From CAZGKW01 sp964526295 (GTDB taxonomy: Bacteria; Planctomycetota; Phycisphaerae; FEN-1346), in contig CAZGKW010000005.1 of NCBI GenBank assembly GCA_964526295.1, forward strand, positions 1 through 64,000: a DNA stretch of 64,000 bases, read 5' to 3'. The translations under genes and the position numbers were made by a program. Below are positions 1 to 10,500 of the stretch, in pieces. The notes beneath the pieces are model-generated. The model saw only the letters and a program-made list of their open reading frames with translations, was not told the origin of the DNA and did no database searches. Each line of letters starts with the position of its first letter. The first letter of the stretch is position 1.

Positions 1-536
<536 letters not shown>

Positions 537-607
537 CCGCGGCTCGCTCGGGCAAGGAAGGGTCGCCGCCTGCGATTCCGGCGGCACCCGCGGGGTGAGG
601 AGGCACG

Positions 608-1564
608 ATGGGCAAGGCCCAGCAGCCCGGTTACATGCGTCTGCTCCAGCCGGACGCCCTGGCGAAGATCCATCGCCTGGAGCTGATCGCCCGCGGCCTC
701 GTCGAGGGGTTCTTCAGCGGCAGGCACCGGAGCCCCTACAAGGGGTTCTCCGTCGAGTTCGCCGAGCATCGCCAGTACGTGCCCGGCGACGACGTCCGGT
801 ACCTCGACTGGCGGGTCTACGGCAAGAGCGACCGGTACTACATCAAGGAGTTCATCGAGGAGACGAACCTGCGGTGCGTCATCCTGCTCGACGCCTCCGG
901 GTCGATGAAGTACCGCGGCGAACGGGCCGCCCGGACGAACGGCCAGCCCCTGTCGAAGTTCGAATACGCCCAGTTCCTGGCGGCGTCGCTTGCGCACCTG
1001 ATGATGAACCAGCAGGACGCCGTCGGCCTGGTGACGTTCGACACGAAGGTCCGCCGCTACATCCCCTCGCGGGGGCGCGTGAGCCACCTGCGGATCATCC
1101 TGGAGGAGATCGCCAACACCGAGCCGGGCAAGGAGACGGCCCTGGCGCCGATCTTCCACGACATCGCCGAGCAGGCCCATCGGCGGGGCCTCATCATCGT
1201 CATCTCGGACCTCTTCGACGATCCCGACGAGTTGCTGACGGCCTTGCACCACTTCCGCTACCGCAAGCACGAGGTGCTCCTGCTGCACGTGATGGCCGAG
1301 GAGGAGCTGGTCTTTCCGTTCGACCGGTGGAGCCAGTTCCGCGACCTGGAACTGGCGCCGCGGCGGGTGCAGCTCGACCCGCGGACCGTCCGGGCCGAGT
1401 ACCTCGAACGGGTCGAGGCGTTCGTCCGGCAGATCGAGCGCGGCTGCGGCCAGATGGACATCGATTACGCCCAACTTTCGACGCGGCACCCGTTCGACGC
1501 CGCCCTGGCGCACTACCTCGCGCAGCGGAAGCGGCGGGTGGCGGTCAGGAGAGGGAAGTCGTGA
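608..1564 (+). CDS. DUF58 domain-containing protein (vWA-like, MoxR partner)
   Basis: A 318-residue soluble protein starting at ATG 608, eight bases after a GAGGAGG-like ribosome site. It shows the DUF58 signature: DVRYLDWRVYGKSDRYYIKE around residues 60-80, then a vWA-like strand with DASGS at residue 95, which matches the metal-coordinating DxSxS motif. No signal peptide or membrane segment is visible, so it is probably cytoplasmic. DUF58 proteins accompany MoxR ATPases in nearly all bacteria and probably act with them on the neighbouring vWA proteins; the biochemical role is unknown. It sits second in the operon, upstream of the BatA-like gene. Confidence 0.93.
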   Translation: MGKAQQPGYMRLLQPDALAKIHRLELIARGLVEGFFSGRHRSPYKGFSVEFAEHRQYVPGDDVRYLDWRVYGKSDRYYIKEFIEETNLRCVILLDASGSMKYRGERAARTNGQPLSKFEYAQFLAASLAHLMMNQQDAVGLVTFDTKVRRYIPSRGRVSHLRIILEEIANTEPGKETALAPIFHDIAEQAHRRGLIIVISDLFDDPDELLTALHHFRYRKHEVLLLHVMAEEELVFPFDRWSQFRDLELAPRRVQLDPRTVRAEYLERVEAFVRQIERGCGQMDIDYAQLSTRHPFDAALAHYLAQRKRRVAVRRGKS

Positions 1565-1625
1565 CAGCGAAGGCGGGCCGTGACAGGTCGCCGAACCCGA
1601 ATTTCCGGTCCCAGGGGCGCACGCC

Positions 1626-4175
1626 ATGACGTTTCTCAATTGGGCCATGTTGGTCGGGCTGGCGGCGGTCAGCATCCCGATCATCATCCATCTGCTGAAT
1701 CGCCAGCGGGCCCGCATCGTTGACTGGGGGGCCATGCGGTTCCTCCTGGCGTCGCTGGCGTCGCGCCGCCGGCGCATCCTCATCGAAGAGATCATCCTGA
1801 TGGCCCTGCGGTGCCTGATTCTCATGCTGCTCGTCCTGGCCCTGGCGCGTCCGTTCCTGCCGACTCAGCCGGCGATTCCCTGGGCCGTCGTCCTGCCCCT
1901 CCTGATCATCGCCGCCATCTGCTTCGGCGTCGGGGCGGCCATGGGCTGGCGGCAGCCGAGCGGCAAAGTGCTGATGGTCGGCGCCTCGGCCCTGGTGGCC
2001 CTGGCGCTGGTGGCGGCGGTCGTCGAGCAGTTCCTCCAGCGGCGGGCCTGGTCCCTCAGCGGCGGCGAACGCGACGTCGCCCTCATCGTCGACGGCAGCC
2101 GGTCGATGACCCTCAACGTGGACGGCAAGCCGAACTTCGACCGGGCGATCGAGACGGCCCACGCCGTCGTCGACTCGCTCCGCCCCGCCGACGCCGTCAG
2201 CCTCATCCTGGCCGGCCCCGTGCCGCAGCCCGTCATCGCCACCCCGACCGCCTCCCGGGAAGACGTCAAGGCCGCTCTCGAGCGGCTGGAGCCGACCGCC
2301 GGACCGGTGGGCGTCCTCGAGTCGCTGAACGCCGCCGTCGCCGGCCTCGCCGAGGGGAGCAACCCGGCCAAGATGATCGTCCTGGTGACCGACGGCCAGG
2401 CCCTGGGGTGGGACCTTCAAGCCGAGGACCGGTGGCAGTTCCTCGTATCGGGCCTGGAGAAGCTTCCTACGTCCCCGCGGCTCCTCGTCCGGACACTCGA
2501 CCTGCCCGAGCGGTACGAGAACGCGGCGGTCGGCGACATCCGGCTGTCGCGCGGCGTGGTGGGCACGGACCGGCCGGTCAACGTTGACGTGACGGTCCTC
2601 GCGACGGGGACCGAATCGGTCGAGCCGTCGGCCGTCGAGCTGTTCGTCGGGGGCCAACCGGTCGCTCGGCTGGCCGTGGGTCGCGTCGAGGCGGGGGCCG
2701 CCGAGACGGTCCGGTTCTCGCATCGGTTCGAGGCGCCCGGCCCGCACGTCGTCCGGGCCGAGGTGGTCATCGACGATGACCTGCCCGCCGATAACGCCGA
2801 CGTCCGGGTCGTGGACGTGGTTGGCGAGCTGCCGGTGCTGATCGTCGACGGGTCGCCGTCGGTCCGGCCGCTGGAGAGCGCGTCGGCGTTCGTGGAGATC
2901 GCCATGACGCCGGGCGACGCCGGGGCCCGCCACGAGGAGAGCGACAGGCGGTTTCTCGTCTCGCCGACGGTCGTCGCCGCGCCGGACGTCGGAAGCGTCC
3001 TCGACCTCGGGGCCTACGCCGTCCTGGTCCTCGCGGACGTGCCGACACTGCCCGAGTCGTTCGCCGCCAAGGTCGAGGCATTCGTGGCCGAGGGCGGGGG
3101 CCTGCTGGTCCTGCCAGGCCACCGGGCGGAGCCGGACTTCTACAACGGGTGGCGTCGCCGCGGGGGCGGGCCGTTCGTGCCGGCCCGTTTCGAGAAACGC
3201 CTCGCCCTGCCCGACCAGCCCGCGCGGGTGGCGGTCCGGACCTTCGCCCACCCCGCCCTGGCGCTGATGGCGGCCGAGGAGGGGTCCGACGCCGATTCCG
3301 CCATGGTCGCCGCCTTCTGGCAGCTCGATCCCCCGCAGCGCAATCCTGACGTCCGCGTCGCCGGGCGGCTCGACAGCGGCGACCCCCTGCTTGTCGAGCG
3401 CCGCGTCGGGGACGGGTACGTCCTGGTGTCCGCTTTCTCGCTCGATCGGCGGGACTCGAACCTGCCGAGCCTGAAGTGCTTCGTGCCGCTCGTGCACGAG
3501 CTGGCCTACTACCTGGCGTCGCCGATGCTGGCCCGGTCGAACATCGAGCCGGGCAGCGAGATGGTCGTCGAGCTTTTCCCGAGCGATGGCCGGCCCCCGG
3601 CGTCTTCACCGGGGGCGGATTCGCCCGGGGGCAATCCACGCCGGGCTGACCTCCGCCTGCCCGAGACGGTCCCTGTGACCACGCCCGACGGCGCCGAGCG
3701 AAGCGGCCGCATCGCCGCCACCGATGCCGGCGTCCGCCTCACCTTCGAGGACACGTGGCAGCCCGGCCTGTACCGTTTCCGGCCCGAGGCGTCGCTGACG
3801 AGCGGGTACGAGGTGACGGAGGCGTCCGACGGCGGCATGCCGTTCGCCGTCCTCGGCGAGCCCGAGGAGGGCCGCCTCGCGGCCCTGACCGACGGCGACT
3901 ACGCGGCCGCGGGGCGCTACGTCGACTTCTTCCGGGCCGAGACGACCGACGATTTGACGGCGGCGGTCGTCGGCAGCGTGCCGGGGCAGGAGCTGTGGAA
4001 GGTGCTGGCGCTGGCGCTGCTGTTCGCCTTGCTGGCCGAGGTGGCCCTGACCCGGTGGATCGCCGTGCGGCGCCGCACCGGCGAAGCGGGGCCGGTCGAC
4101 TTCGGCGAGGAGATCGTCGACGCGGCGACGCTTCGCCGCCGGACGCGAAGCATCCTCAGAGCTTCGACGGAATAG
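1626..4175 (+). CDS. BatA-like vWA membrane protein
   Basis: 849 residues. The N-terminus (NWAMLVGLAAVSIPIIIHLL followed by an NRQR basic stretch) is the BatA N-terminal membrane region; further hydrophobic segments lie near residues 58-75, 85-105 and 115-135. A vWA domain follows with the MIDAS motif DGSRS at residue 156 and a later TDGQ. The middle region resembles CARDB-like and class-I-glutamine-amidotransferase-like folds of this family, and one membrane segment is near residue 790. It likely forms an inner-membrane vWA complex with the next gene, prepared by MoxR. A proline/glycine-rich stretch (about residues 656-678) is encoded by a palindromic DNA element and looks inserted. Start chosen at ATG 1626, just before the conserved hydrophobic N-terminus. 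Confidence 0.9.
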   Translation: MTFLNWAMLVGLAAVSIPIIIHLLNRQRARIVDWGAMRFLLASLASRRRRILIEEIILMALRCLILMLLVLALARPFLPTQPAIPWAVVLPLLIIAAICFGVGAAMGWRQPSGKVLMVGASALVALALVAAVVEQFLQRRAWSLSGGERDVALIVDGSRSMTLNVDGKPNFDRAIETAHAVVDSLRPADAVSLILAGPVPQPVIATPTASREDVKAALERLEPTAGPVGVLESLNAAVAGLAEGSNPAKMIVLVTDGQALGWDLQAEDRWQFLVSGLEKLPTSPRLLVRTLDLPERYENAAVGDIRLSRGVVGTDRPVNVDVTVLATGTESVEPSAVELFVGGQPVARLAVGRVEAGAAETVRFSHRFEAPGPHVVRAEVVIDDDLPADNADVRVVDVVGELPVLIVDGSPSVRPLESASAFVEIAMTPGDAGARHEESDRRFLVSPTVVAAPDVGSVLDLGAYAVLVLADVPTLPESFAAKVEAFVAEGGGLLVLPGHRAEPDFYNGWRRRGGGPFVPARFEKRLALPDQPARVAVRTFAHPALALMAAEEGSDADSAMVAAFWQLDPPQRNPDVRVAGRLDSGDPLLVERRVGDGYVLVSAFSLDRRDSNLPSLKCFVPLVHELAYYLASPMLARSNIEPGSEMVVELFPSDGRPPASSPGADSPGGNPRRADLRLPETVPVTTPDGAERSGRIAATDAGVRLTFEDTWQPGLYRFRPEASLTSGYEVTEASDGGMPFAVLGEPEEGRLAALTDGDYAAAGRYVDFFRAETTDDLTAAVVGSVPGQELWKVLALALLFALLAEVALTRWIAVRRRTGEAGPVDFGEEIVDAATLRRRTRSILRASTE
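3593..3626 (+). repeat. Palindromic element copy 1, inside the BatA-like gene
   Basis: Two consecutive hairpins. The first has 8-bp arms GCCCCCGG (3593-3600) and CCGGGGGC (3609-3616) around the loop CGTCTTCA. The second has GGGCG (3613-3617) and CGCCC (3622-3626) around GATT. The first hairpin shares the GGCGT..CTTCA core with copies at 8596 and 13351. It encodes a low-complexity Pro/Gly/Ser stretch without breaking the frame. Confidence 0.5.
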
Positions 4176-4198
4176 GTTCGGAGGCGTCTGATACCGCT

Positions 4199-7100
4199 AT
4201 GTTCATCGTCGACGAACATTACCGGCTGCCCGAATCCGTCCCGACGGCCCTGGTGTTTCTGATGGCGGCCGCCCCGGTGGCCGCGTGGATCCTGTGGCAC
4301 GTCATCCGGCGGCGCGGGACGCTTCGCCTGCCTCGCATCGCGTGGATGGCGGGCGGAACCGGCATCGGGTTCCTGGCGATGCTGGCCTGCGGGCAGCTCC
4401 TCATGCGGTGGCTCATCCTGGCCACGAACTGGGCCATCTGGCCCATCGCCCTGGCCGGCGCCGTCTCGGTCGAGGTCGTCCTGTTCCTGTACGGCCTGGA
4501 GCGGCGGACGGTGTCCCGCGGGACGAGCCTCGCCCTCGGGGCCATGCGGGTGGCCCTGGTCGTCCTCGTCATCCTCATCCTGGCCCAGCCCGTCCGCCCG
4601 TGGGAATCCGACCGCAGCCAGGAACGGTTCGTCGCCGTCCTGGTCGACGAGTCGGCATCGATGCGGATCCACGACTCGGAGATGTCGCCCGCGGGCCGCG
4701 TCCGTCTGGCCGAGATGCTGGGCGTCCGGGGCGTGGCCCGGCCGCACGAGCTGGAGGCGGCCGCCGGCACAATCGCCGAGGCCCACGCCCGGCTCCAGCC
4801 CGTGGCCGAGTGGCTCGAAGGCCTCCGGGCCGCCGAGGCGTCCATGGCCCGACCGCGCGCCGGCCCTCGCGCGTCAGGAGAAGCGGACCTCGACCGGGGA
4901 AGACCCGCCGCGGCCCGTTCAAGGGTCGACCGCGTCGCCGAACGCCGGGAGACCGTCTCGGAAATCTTCGAGGAGATCCAGAAGAGCTTTGCGCCGGTGC
5001 CGGTCCGCCTGGAAGCGCCGCTTAAAGGGCCGGTGAAGCTGGAGAAGGAGACGGTGTCGGACCTGGCCCTGGCGTCGCGGCGGTTCCAGAAGCAGGTCGA
5101 GGAGCCGCTGGCAATCCTCGCCCGGACCTTCGAGAAAAAGAGCGACGCCGAGCTGGCCAAGGGCCACGTCGGGCTCCAGAAGGACCTCGAGAAGGCCCTG
5201 TCGGCGATGGCCGACCTCCTGCCGCAGATACAGGACCTCGCCGACGCCGTCGATACAGCCTATCACGACACGCTCCCGAAGGGCGTCCAGACCCGCCTCA
5301 GCGAGGCGGCCCGGCGGACGCGGCTCGCTTTGGCCCGCGACGTGCTGTTGGGGGTTGAAACGGAGTCGGACGATGCCCGACCGGACAGGGCGCCGAAGCC
5401 GCTCCTCAAGCGCCTCGAAGACCGCTACACGGCCGTGGTCTACACGTTCGCCCGCACGCCCGCCGAGCTGGACATCGAGGCGTGGCGGGAGACCGGCCGC
5501 GTGGTCAAGGAGACGGCCGCGCCGGCGCCGGAAGGTGCGTCGCCCCCGGCGAATACACCAAAGGTTTCGTCGCCCGATGCCGATGACGCCGCCCCAGGCG
5601 GCGAACCTGAGGAGCCGCTGGCCGCCGACAAGGGCCTGACGGACCTCGCCGCCGCCCTCGAGAAGGTCATGAAGGACATGGCGGGGCGCGACCTGGCCGG
5701 GGTGGTGCTGCTCACGGACGGACGGCACAACGCCGCCGCCGAGGTTGAGCCGCTCGTGCGGCAGCTCGGACTCCAGGGGGCCCGCGTCTCGAGCGTGGCG
5801 TTCGGCAGCACCAAGCCGCCCCGCGATGCCAGCATCGTCTCAGTCGACGCCCCGGAGACGGTCTTCGCCGAGGACCGGATGTACGTCCGGGCCAACGTCA
5901 AGCTCGATGCCCTCGCCGGCCAGGAGGTGACCGTCACGCTCTACGACGGGAGCGAAGCCGTCGACCAGCGAACGGTCCGCGTGCCGACCGACTCGTATCG
6001 CACCGAGGTCCAGCTCTCGGACCAGCCGGACGCGACCGGCCTGCATAAGTACCGGGTCGAGCTCCAGCAGTTCGACGGCGAGGCCTTCGCGGCCAACAAC
6101 CGGCATCCCCTGACCGTGAACGTGACGGACGACCGGGTCAAGCTGCTCATCGTCGAGGCCCGGCCGCGGTGGGAGTTCCGGTACCTGAAGAACCTGTTCG
6201 CCGACCGCGACGAGTCGGTCCAGCTTCAGTACGTCCTGCTCCGGCCGGACCGGATCGCGGGGGTGCCCGGCCGCCGGGAGGTCCATGCGTCGGTCGTTCG
6301 CGAGCGGCGCGACGTCGAGGCGACCGCCCTGCCGGAGAGCGAGGAAGAGTGGCTGAAGTTCGACGTCATCGTGCTGGGCGACCTGCCGCCGTCGGCCCTG
6401 ACGGACACGGACTTCGAGGCCCTGGATACGTTCGTGAAGGAGCGAGGCGGGACGCTGATCGTCATCGCCGGGCCGATGTACATGCCCCACGCCCACGAGC
6501 GGCAAGGCTTCGCCGAGATCCTGCCGGTCCTCTACGAGCCCTCCGGGAAGGCCCTGATGACGGGGCCGGAGAAGGCTTTCCGCCTCGCCCTGACCGCTGA
6601 AGGGCGCGAGAGCGTCATCATGCGGCAGAAGACCGACCCCCAGGAGAACCGCGAGGTCTGGGACTCGGTGCCTGAGATCTACTGGCGGCACCCCGTCCGA
6701 GGGGCCAAGGAGGGGGCGACGGTCCTGGCGTACGCCCTGCCCGACGCCCCCCCCGAATTCCTTCGCCGCGACCCCGAGGGGCCCGCCCCGGACGCCGGCG
6801 CCGGCCAGGAGCGCCACGACCGGGTCCGCCGGTTTGAGCGGGAAAACGCCCTCCTCCTGACGCATCGCGTCGGCGCCGGCCAGGTCATGTTCCTCGCTTT
6901 CGACCGGACGTGGCGGCTCCGGTACCGCCGCGGCGACACCTACCATCACCGCTTCTGGGGCCAGGTCCTCCGGTGGGCGAGCGGCGACAAGCTGCCCGTC
7001 GGGACCGACTACGTCCGCATCGGCACCGACCGCCTCCGCTACAGCCCGGAGGACACCGTCCGGGCCAGGGCCAAGCTCCTCGACGAGGACTTCGCCCCCA

Positions 7101-7576
7101 TCGTCAGCGACCGGGTGGCCGTCAAGGTCATGGGCGGCAGGGACGGCGACCGACTGGTCCTCCGCCGTAGCCTGCAATACGTCGAGGGGTCGGGCGGCCG
7201 GTACGAGGCCGACCTCGGCACGCTGCCGAGCGGCGCCTATCAGCTCGTCCTGGACGCCCCGCCGGCCGAGGCCGTCCTGGCCAAGGACAACGTCGACATG
7301 CTCGTGGCGGAGTTCTCAGTCGACCCGGTATCGGGGGTCGAGCTGGCCGAGCTGACCCCGAACCTGGGGCTCCTCGGGCGCCTGGCGACGCTGACCGGCG
7401 GCACGGTCGTGGGGCCCCAGCAGGCCGGGCAGGTCCTGGCGACGCTCGGCCGTGGGACGATCGTCGAGATCGAGCGGCACGAGTTCGTCATCTGGGATTC
7501 CTGGCCTATTCTCGTGCTCATGGTCCTGGTGGCCACGGCCGAGTGGGTCCTCCGAAAGAAAGTGGGGTTGGCATGA
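4199..7576 (+). CDS. Large vWA / GATase-like membrane protein of the MoxR operon
   Basis: 1125 residues from ATG 4199, 23 bases after the BatA-like stop; the frame is open further upstream but that part overlaps the previous gene. N-terminal membrane segments cover about residues 12-30, 46-67, 75-100 and 108-128. A vWA strand with MIDAS DESAS starts at residue 150. A long charged helical insertion (about 185-420) splits the vWA fold before the strand ending TDGRHN. A class-I-glutamine-amidotransferase-like domain follows (from the LLIVEARPRWEFRYLKN region onward), and a C-terminal membrane helix ends the protein. This is the usual partner of BatA-like proteins in planctomycete-type operons. 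Its stop overlaps the next gene's ATG (ATGA), so translation is probably coupled. The substrate is unknown. Confidence 0.85.
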   Translation: MFIVDEHYRLPESVPTALVFLMAAAPVAAWILWHVIRRRGTLRLPRIAWMAGGTGIGFLAMLACGQLLMRWLILATNWAIWPIALAGAVSVEVVLFLYGLERRTVSRGTSLALGAMRVALVVLVILILAQPVRPWESDRSQERFVAVLVDESASMRIHDSEMSPAGRVRLAEMLGVRGVARPHELEAAAGTIAEAHARLQPVAEWLEGLRAAEASMARPRAGPRASGEADLDRGRPAAARSRVDRVAERRETVSEIFEEIQKSFAPVPVRLEAPLKGPVKLEKETVSDLALASRRFQKQVEEPLAILARTFEKKSDAELAKGHVGLQKDLEKALSAMADLLPQIQDLADAVDTAYHDTLPKGVQTRLSEAARRTRLALARDVLLGVETESDDARPDRAPKPLLKRLEDRYTAVVYTFARTPAELDIEAWRETGRVVKETAAPAPEGASPPANTPKVSSPDADDAAPGGEPEEPLAADKGLTDLAAALEKVMKDMAGRDLAGVVLLTDGRHNAAAEVEPLVRQLGLQGARVSSVAFGSTKPPRDASIVSVDAPETVFAEDRMYVRANVKLDALAGQEVTVTLYDGSEAVDQRTVRVPTDSYRTEVQLSDQPDATGLHKYRVELQQFDGEAFAANNRHPLTVNVTDDRVKLLIVEARPRWEFRYLKNLFADRDESVQLQYVLLRPDRIAGVPGRREVHASVVRERRDVEATALPESEEEWLKFDVIVLGDLPPSALTDTDFEALDTFVKERGGTLIVIAGPMYMPHAHERQGFAEILPVLYEPSGKALMTGPEKAFRLALTAEGRESVIMRQKTDPQENREVWDSVPEIYWRHPVRGAKEGATVLAYALPDAPPEFLRRDPEGPAPDAGAGQERHDRVRRFERENALLLTHRVGAGQVMFLAFDRTWRLRYRRGDTYHHRFWGQVLRWASGDKLPVGTDYVRIGTDRLRYSPEDTVRARAKLLDEDFAPIVSDRVAVKVMGGRDGDRLVLRRSLQYVEGSGGRYEADLGTLPSGAYQLVLDAPPAEAVLAKDNVDMLVAEFSVDPVSGVELAELTPNLGLLGRLATLTGGTVVGPQQAGQVLATLGRGTIVEIERHEFVIWDSWPILVLMVLVATAEWVLRKKVGLA
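5587..5603 (+). repeat. Short perfect hairpin inside the vWA gene, possibly related to the palindromic family
   Basis: Arms CGCCGCC (5587-5593) and GGCGGCG (5597-5603) enclose the loop CCA. About 45 bases upstream the string GCCCCCGGCGAAT resembles part of copy 1 read on the opposite strand. The region encodes an Ala/Pro/Gly/Asp-rich linker. Membership in the family is uncertain. Confidence 0.3.
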
Positions 7577-10500
7577 GTCCCACGCAAGAGACGGGGCATC
7601 CGGCGTCGGGCACCGGGCCGCCCGGCGTGAATGCACGCCGGGCCGTCCCGCAGCCAATCGTCGAGGCCCTCCGCAGGCTCATCCACCGGGTCCGGTCTCT
7701 GATCCTTCTGCGAGGCATCCTGGCCGTGGCCGCGACGGCCGTCGGGGCCCTCCTGGTGGTCATGCTGATCGACGGCACGCTCGTCATCTTCTCGCAGGGC
7801 GTTCGGTGGGCGTTGACGCTGGCGGCGTTCGGCCTCACGGCCGCCGCGCTCGTCTGGTTCCTGGTCGTGCCGCTGGCCCGGAGCTTTACGCTGGCCGGTG
7901 TCGCGCGGATCATCGAGCAGCGCCATCCCGAGCTCCAGGAACGCCTCAGCTCGGCCGTCGAACTGCTGACGAGCCGCGACATCCCCCAGATCCGCGGGTC
8001 GGAGGTCCTCATTCAGGCCCTCGCCGAACAGGCTACCGAGGACGCCCGGAAGGTCCGGCCCAGGCAGGAGGTGCCGCTGGCGGCCATCAAGCCGTTCATC
8101 GCCGCCGCCGCCGTGACCGTGGTCCTGCTCGTGGGCAGCTTCCTGGTGTGGCGCGGCAAGGCCGTCTGGCTCCTGAAGCGGGCCGTCGCACCGTACCTGA
8201 ACCTGGCGAACGTGGACGGCCGGGACCTCGTCGTCCGGCCGGGCGACGTCAAGCTGCTCGAGGGCTCGCCGCTGGAGGTCGAGGTCCTCGTGCCCTTCGA
8301 GGCGGTCCGCGAGGCCGACTTCCGCAAGAAGGACGCACACGGCTCCGTGCGGGTCGAGGCCATGACCGCCCTCCGCCGAACCGACGAGGGTTACCCGCGG
8401 TTCGTCTACTCCATCCCTGCGGTCCAGGAGGGCTTCCGCTACTCCATCCACGCCGGCGACGCCCTGACCGGCGACTTCACCGTCACGGTCGTCTCGCCGC
8501 CAACCGTCCGCGAGGTCGACGTGCGCTATGAATACCCGGCCTATACCGGCCTGCCGCCGGAGACGTCCCATGGCCGCGATGGGAGACCGTCCGGACCTGG
8601 GCTGAAGACACCCGGGCGAGAAGCGGCCTTGCCGCCCGGACCATGGGTGGGGCCTTCGGGGGACCTCGAGGGGGTCTCCGGCACCCGCGCGACCGTCACG
8701 ACGACCCTCGACAAGCCCCTCCGCGGGGTGACGCTGCTCGTGGCCGGCCAGCCGGCCGACGACCCCGGCCCCGGCGCGGCCGAGCTGGTGAAGGGCCCGG
8801 ACGGCACCAGCCGCTACACCTTTACGGTGACCCTGGGCCGCAAGGTCCGCGGATCGTGGTCGCTCCGCGTCGTCGATGCGGACGAGTTCGTCAGCCAGAC
8901 GCCGGAATACAGGATCAGCGTCCTTTCCGACGGGGCCCCCAAGGTCTCCATCGTCGAGCCGGAGGAGAAGAAGCTCAAGCTCAGCCCCCGCGACACGCTG
9001 CCCGTGGCCTATGCCATCCAGGACGACTTCGGTGTGGCGAAGGCGGACCTCCTCGTCGAGGTCGATGGCCGCAAGCGGACCGAGCTGAGCGTGCCGCTGG
9101 CCGGCGACCGGAGCAAGCCGCGGCTGGCCGCCGTGGGTGAGACGCGGCTCCACCTCTCGGACCTGCCGCTTCGGGGGGCGAAGCGGGTCACGTTCCGCCT
9201 CCGGGCCGCCGACAACCTCCCGGCCGACCTCAAAGGCCCCCAGGAAGGCCTCTCGGAGAAGTACACCGTCGAGCTGGACATCGAGGCCGACTCCTACGCC
9301 CGCCAGGTCACCGAGGCGGAGGAAGGCCTGATTCGGGCCCGCCTGCTGAAGATCCTCGAAGAGTTGAAGACTGCCCGGCGGGAGGCCCAGGGCCTCCAGA
9401 AGCAGCTTCGCCACGCCAGGGACCTCGAGCCCGCGGCCGTCGAGGTCGTCGACCGGCTCCGGGCCCGTCTCGCCGGCGCCGAAGGCATGACCCGCAAACT
9501 GGCCGGCGAGATAGCCGATGGTGTGTTCGCCGTCATCGTGCCGAAGCTCGCGCCCATCGCCGACCACATCGCCTCAGCCGGCGAGCGGAGCGGCCGTGTG
9601 AAGCTCGTCGATGCCCAGCCCGAGCGGGTCCGCCTGACCGGCGAGGCCGAGACGCACATCGAGAAGGCCATCGCCCTCGTCGAGAAACTCCTTGAGGAGT
9701 TCTCGGAGATGGCCGACGTCGTCGCCCTCGCTCAGGAGCTGGAGCAGTTGGCCGGCGACGAGGCCGAGCTGGCCGCGGTCAAGGCCGCCATGGAGTGGAC
9801 CGCGGGCGAGCTGGACCCCAGTGCCCTGCCACCGGCGACGGACCGCGACGCCCACCCCTTGATGTCGGCCGAGGAGTGGGCCCTTGCGCAGCAGGAGGTG
9901 GCAGCGTCGCTGGCCGAGATGGTCCGCGACATGCCGCAGGCCCTCCAGGCCCAGTTGGCCGAGGGGGCCCAGCTTGCCCAGCAGCTTGCCGAGCAGATTT
10001 CGGCCCTCCAGCAGGAACAGCTAGGATTGGCCGAAGAGATGGCTGCGATGGAGGGCTTACAGGCGATCCAGGCGGCCCTGGAGGGCCTGGCGGCCGAACA
10101 GGCCGCCCTGGCCGCCGACGCCGCCGCACTGCCCCCGGCCGCCGGCCAGGCCCCCACGATGTCGCAGGCCGCCTCCGACATTCGAGCGGGCCAGCTTGCC
10201 GACGCCATCGGGCAGCAGACAGCGGCCGAAGCCGGCCTCCAACAGGCCGCCGAAGCCCTTGCGGCGGACCAGCCTGCCGCCGGCCAACCGGCTGCCGGTC
10301 AACCTGCTGCTGGTCAGCCTGCCGCTGGGCAGGCCGCCGCCGGCCAACCGGCTGCCGGTCAACCGGCTTCCGGACAGCCCGCTACGGGCCAGCCAGCCGG
10401 GGGCCAGCCCGCCTCTGGGCAACCGGCTGCCGGTCAACCTGCCTCCGGACAGCCCGCTGCGGGCCAGCCAGCTTCGGGCCAGCCAGCCGGGGGTCAGCCG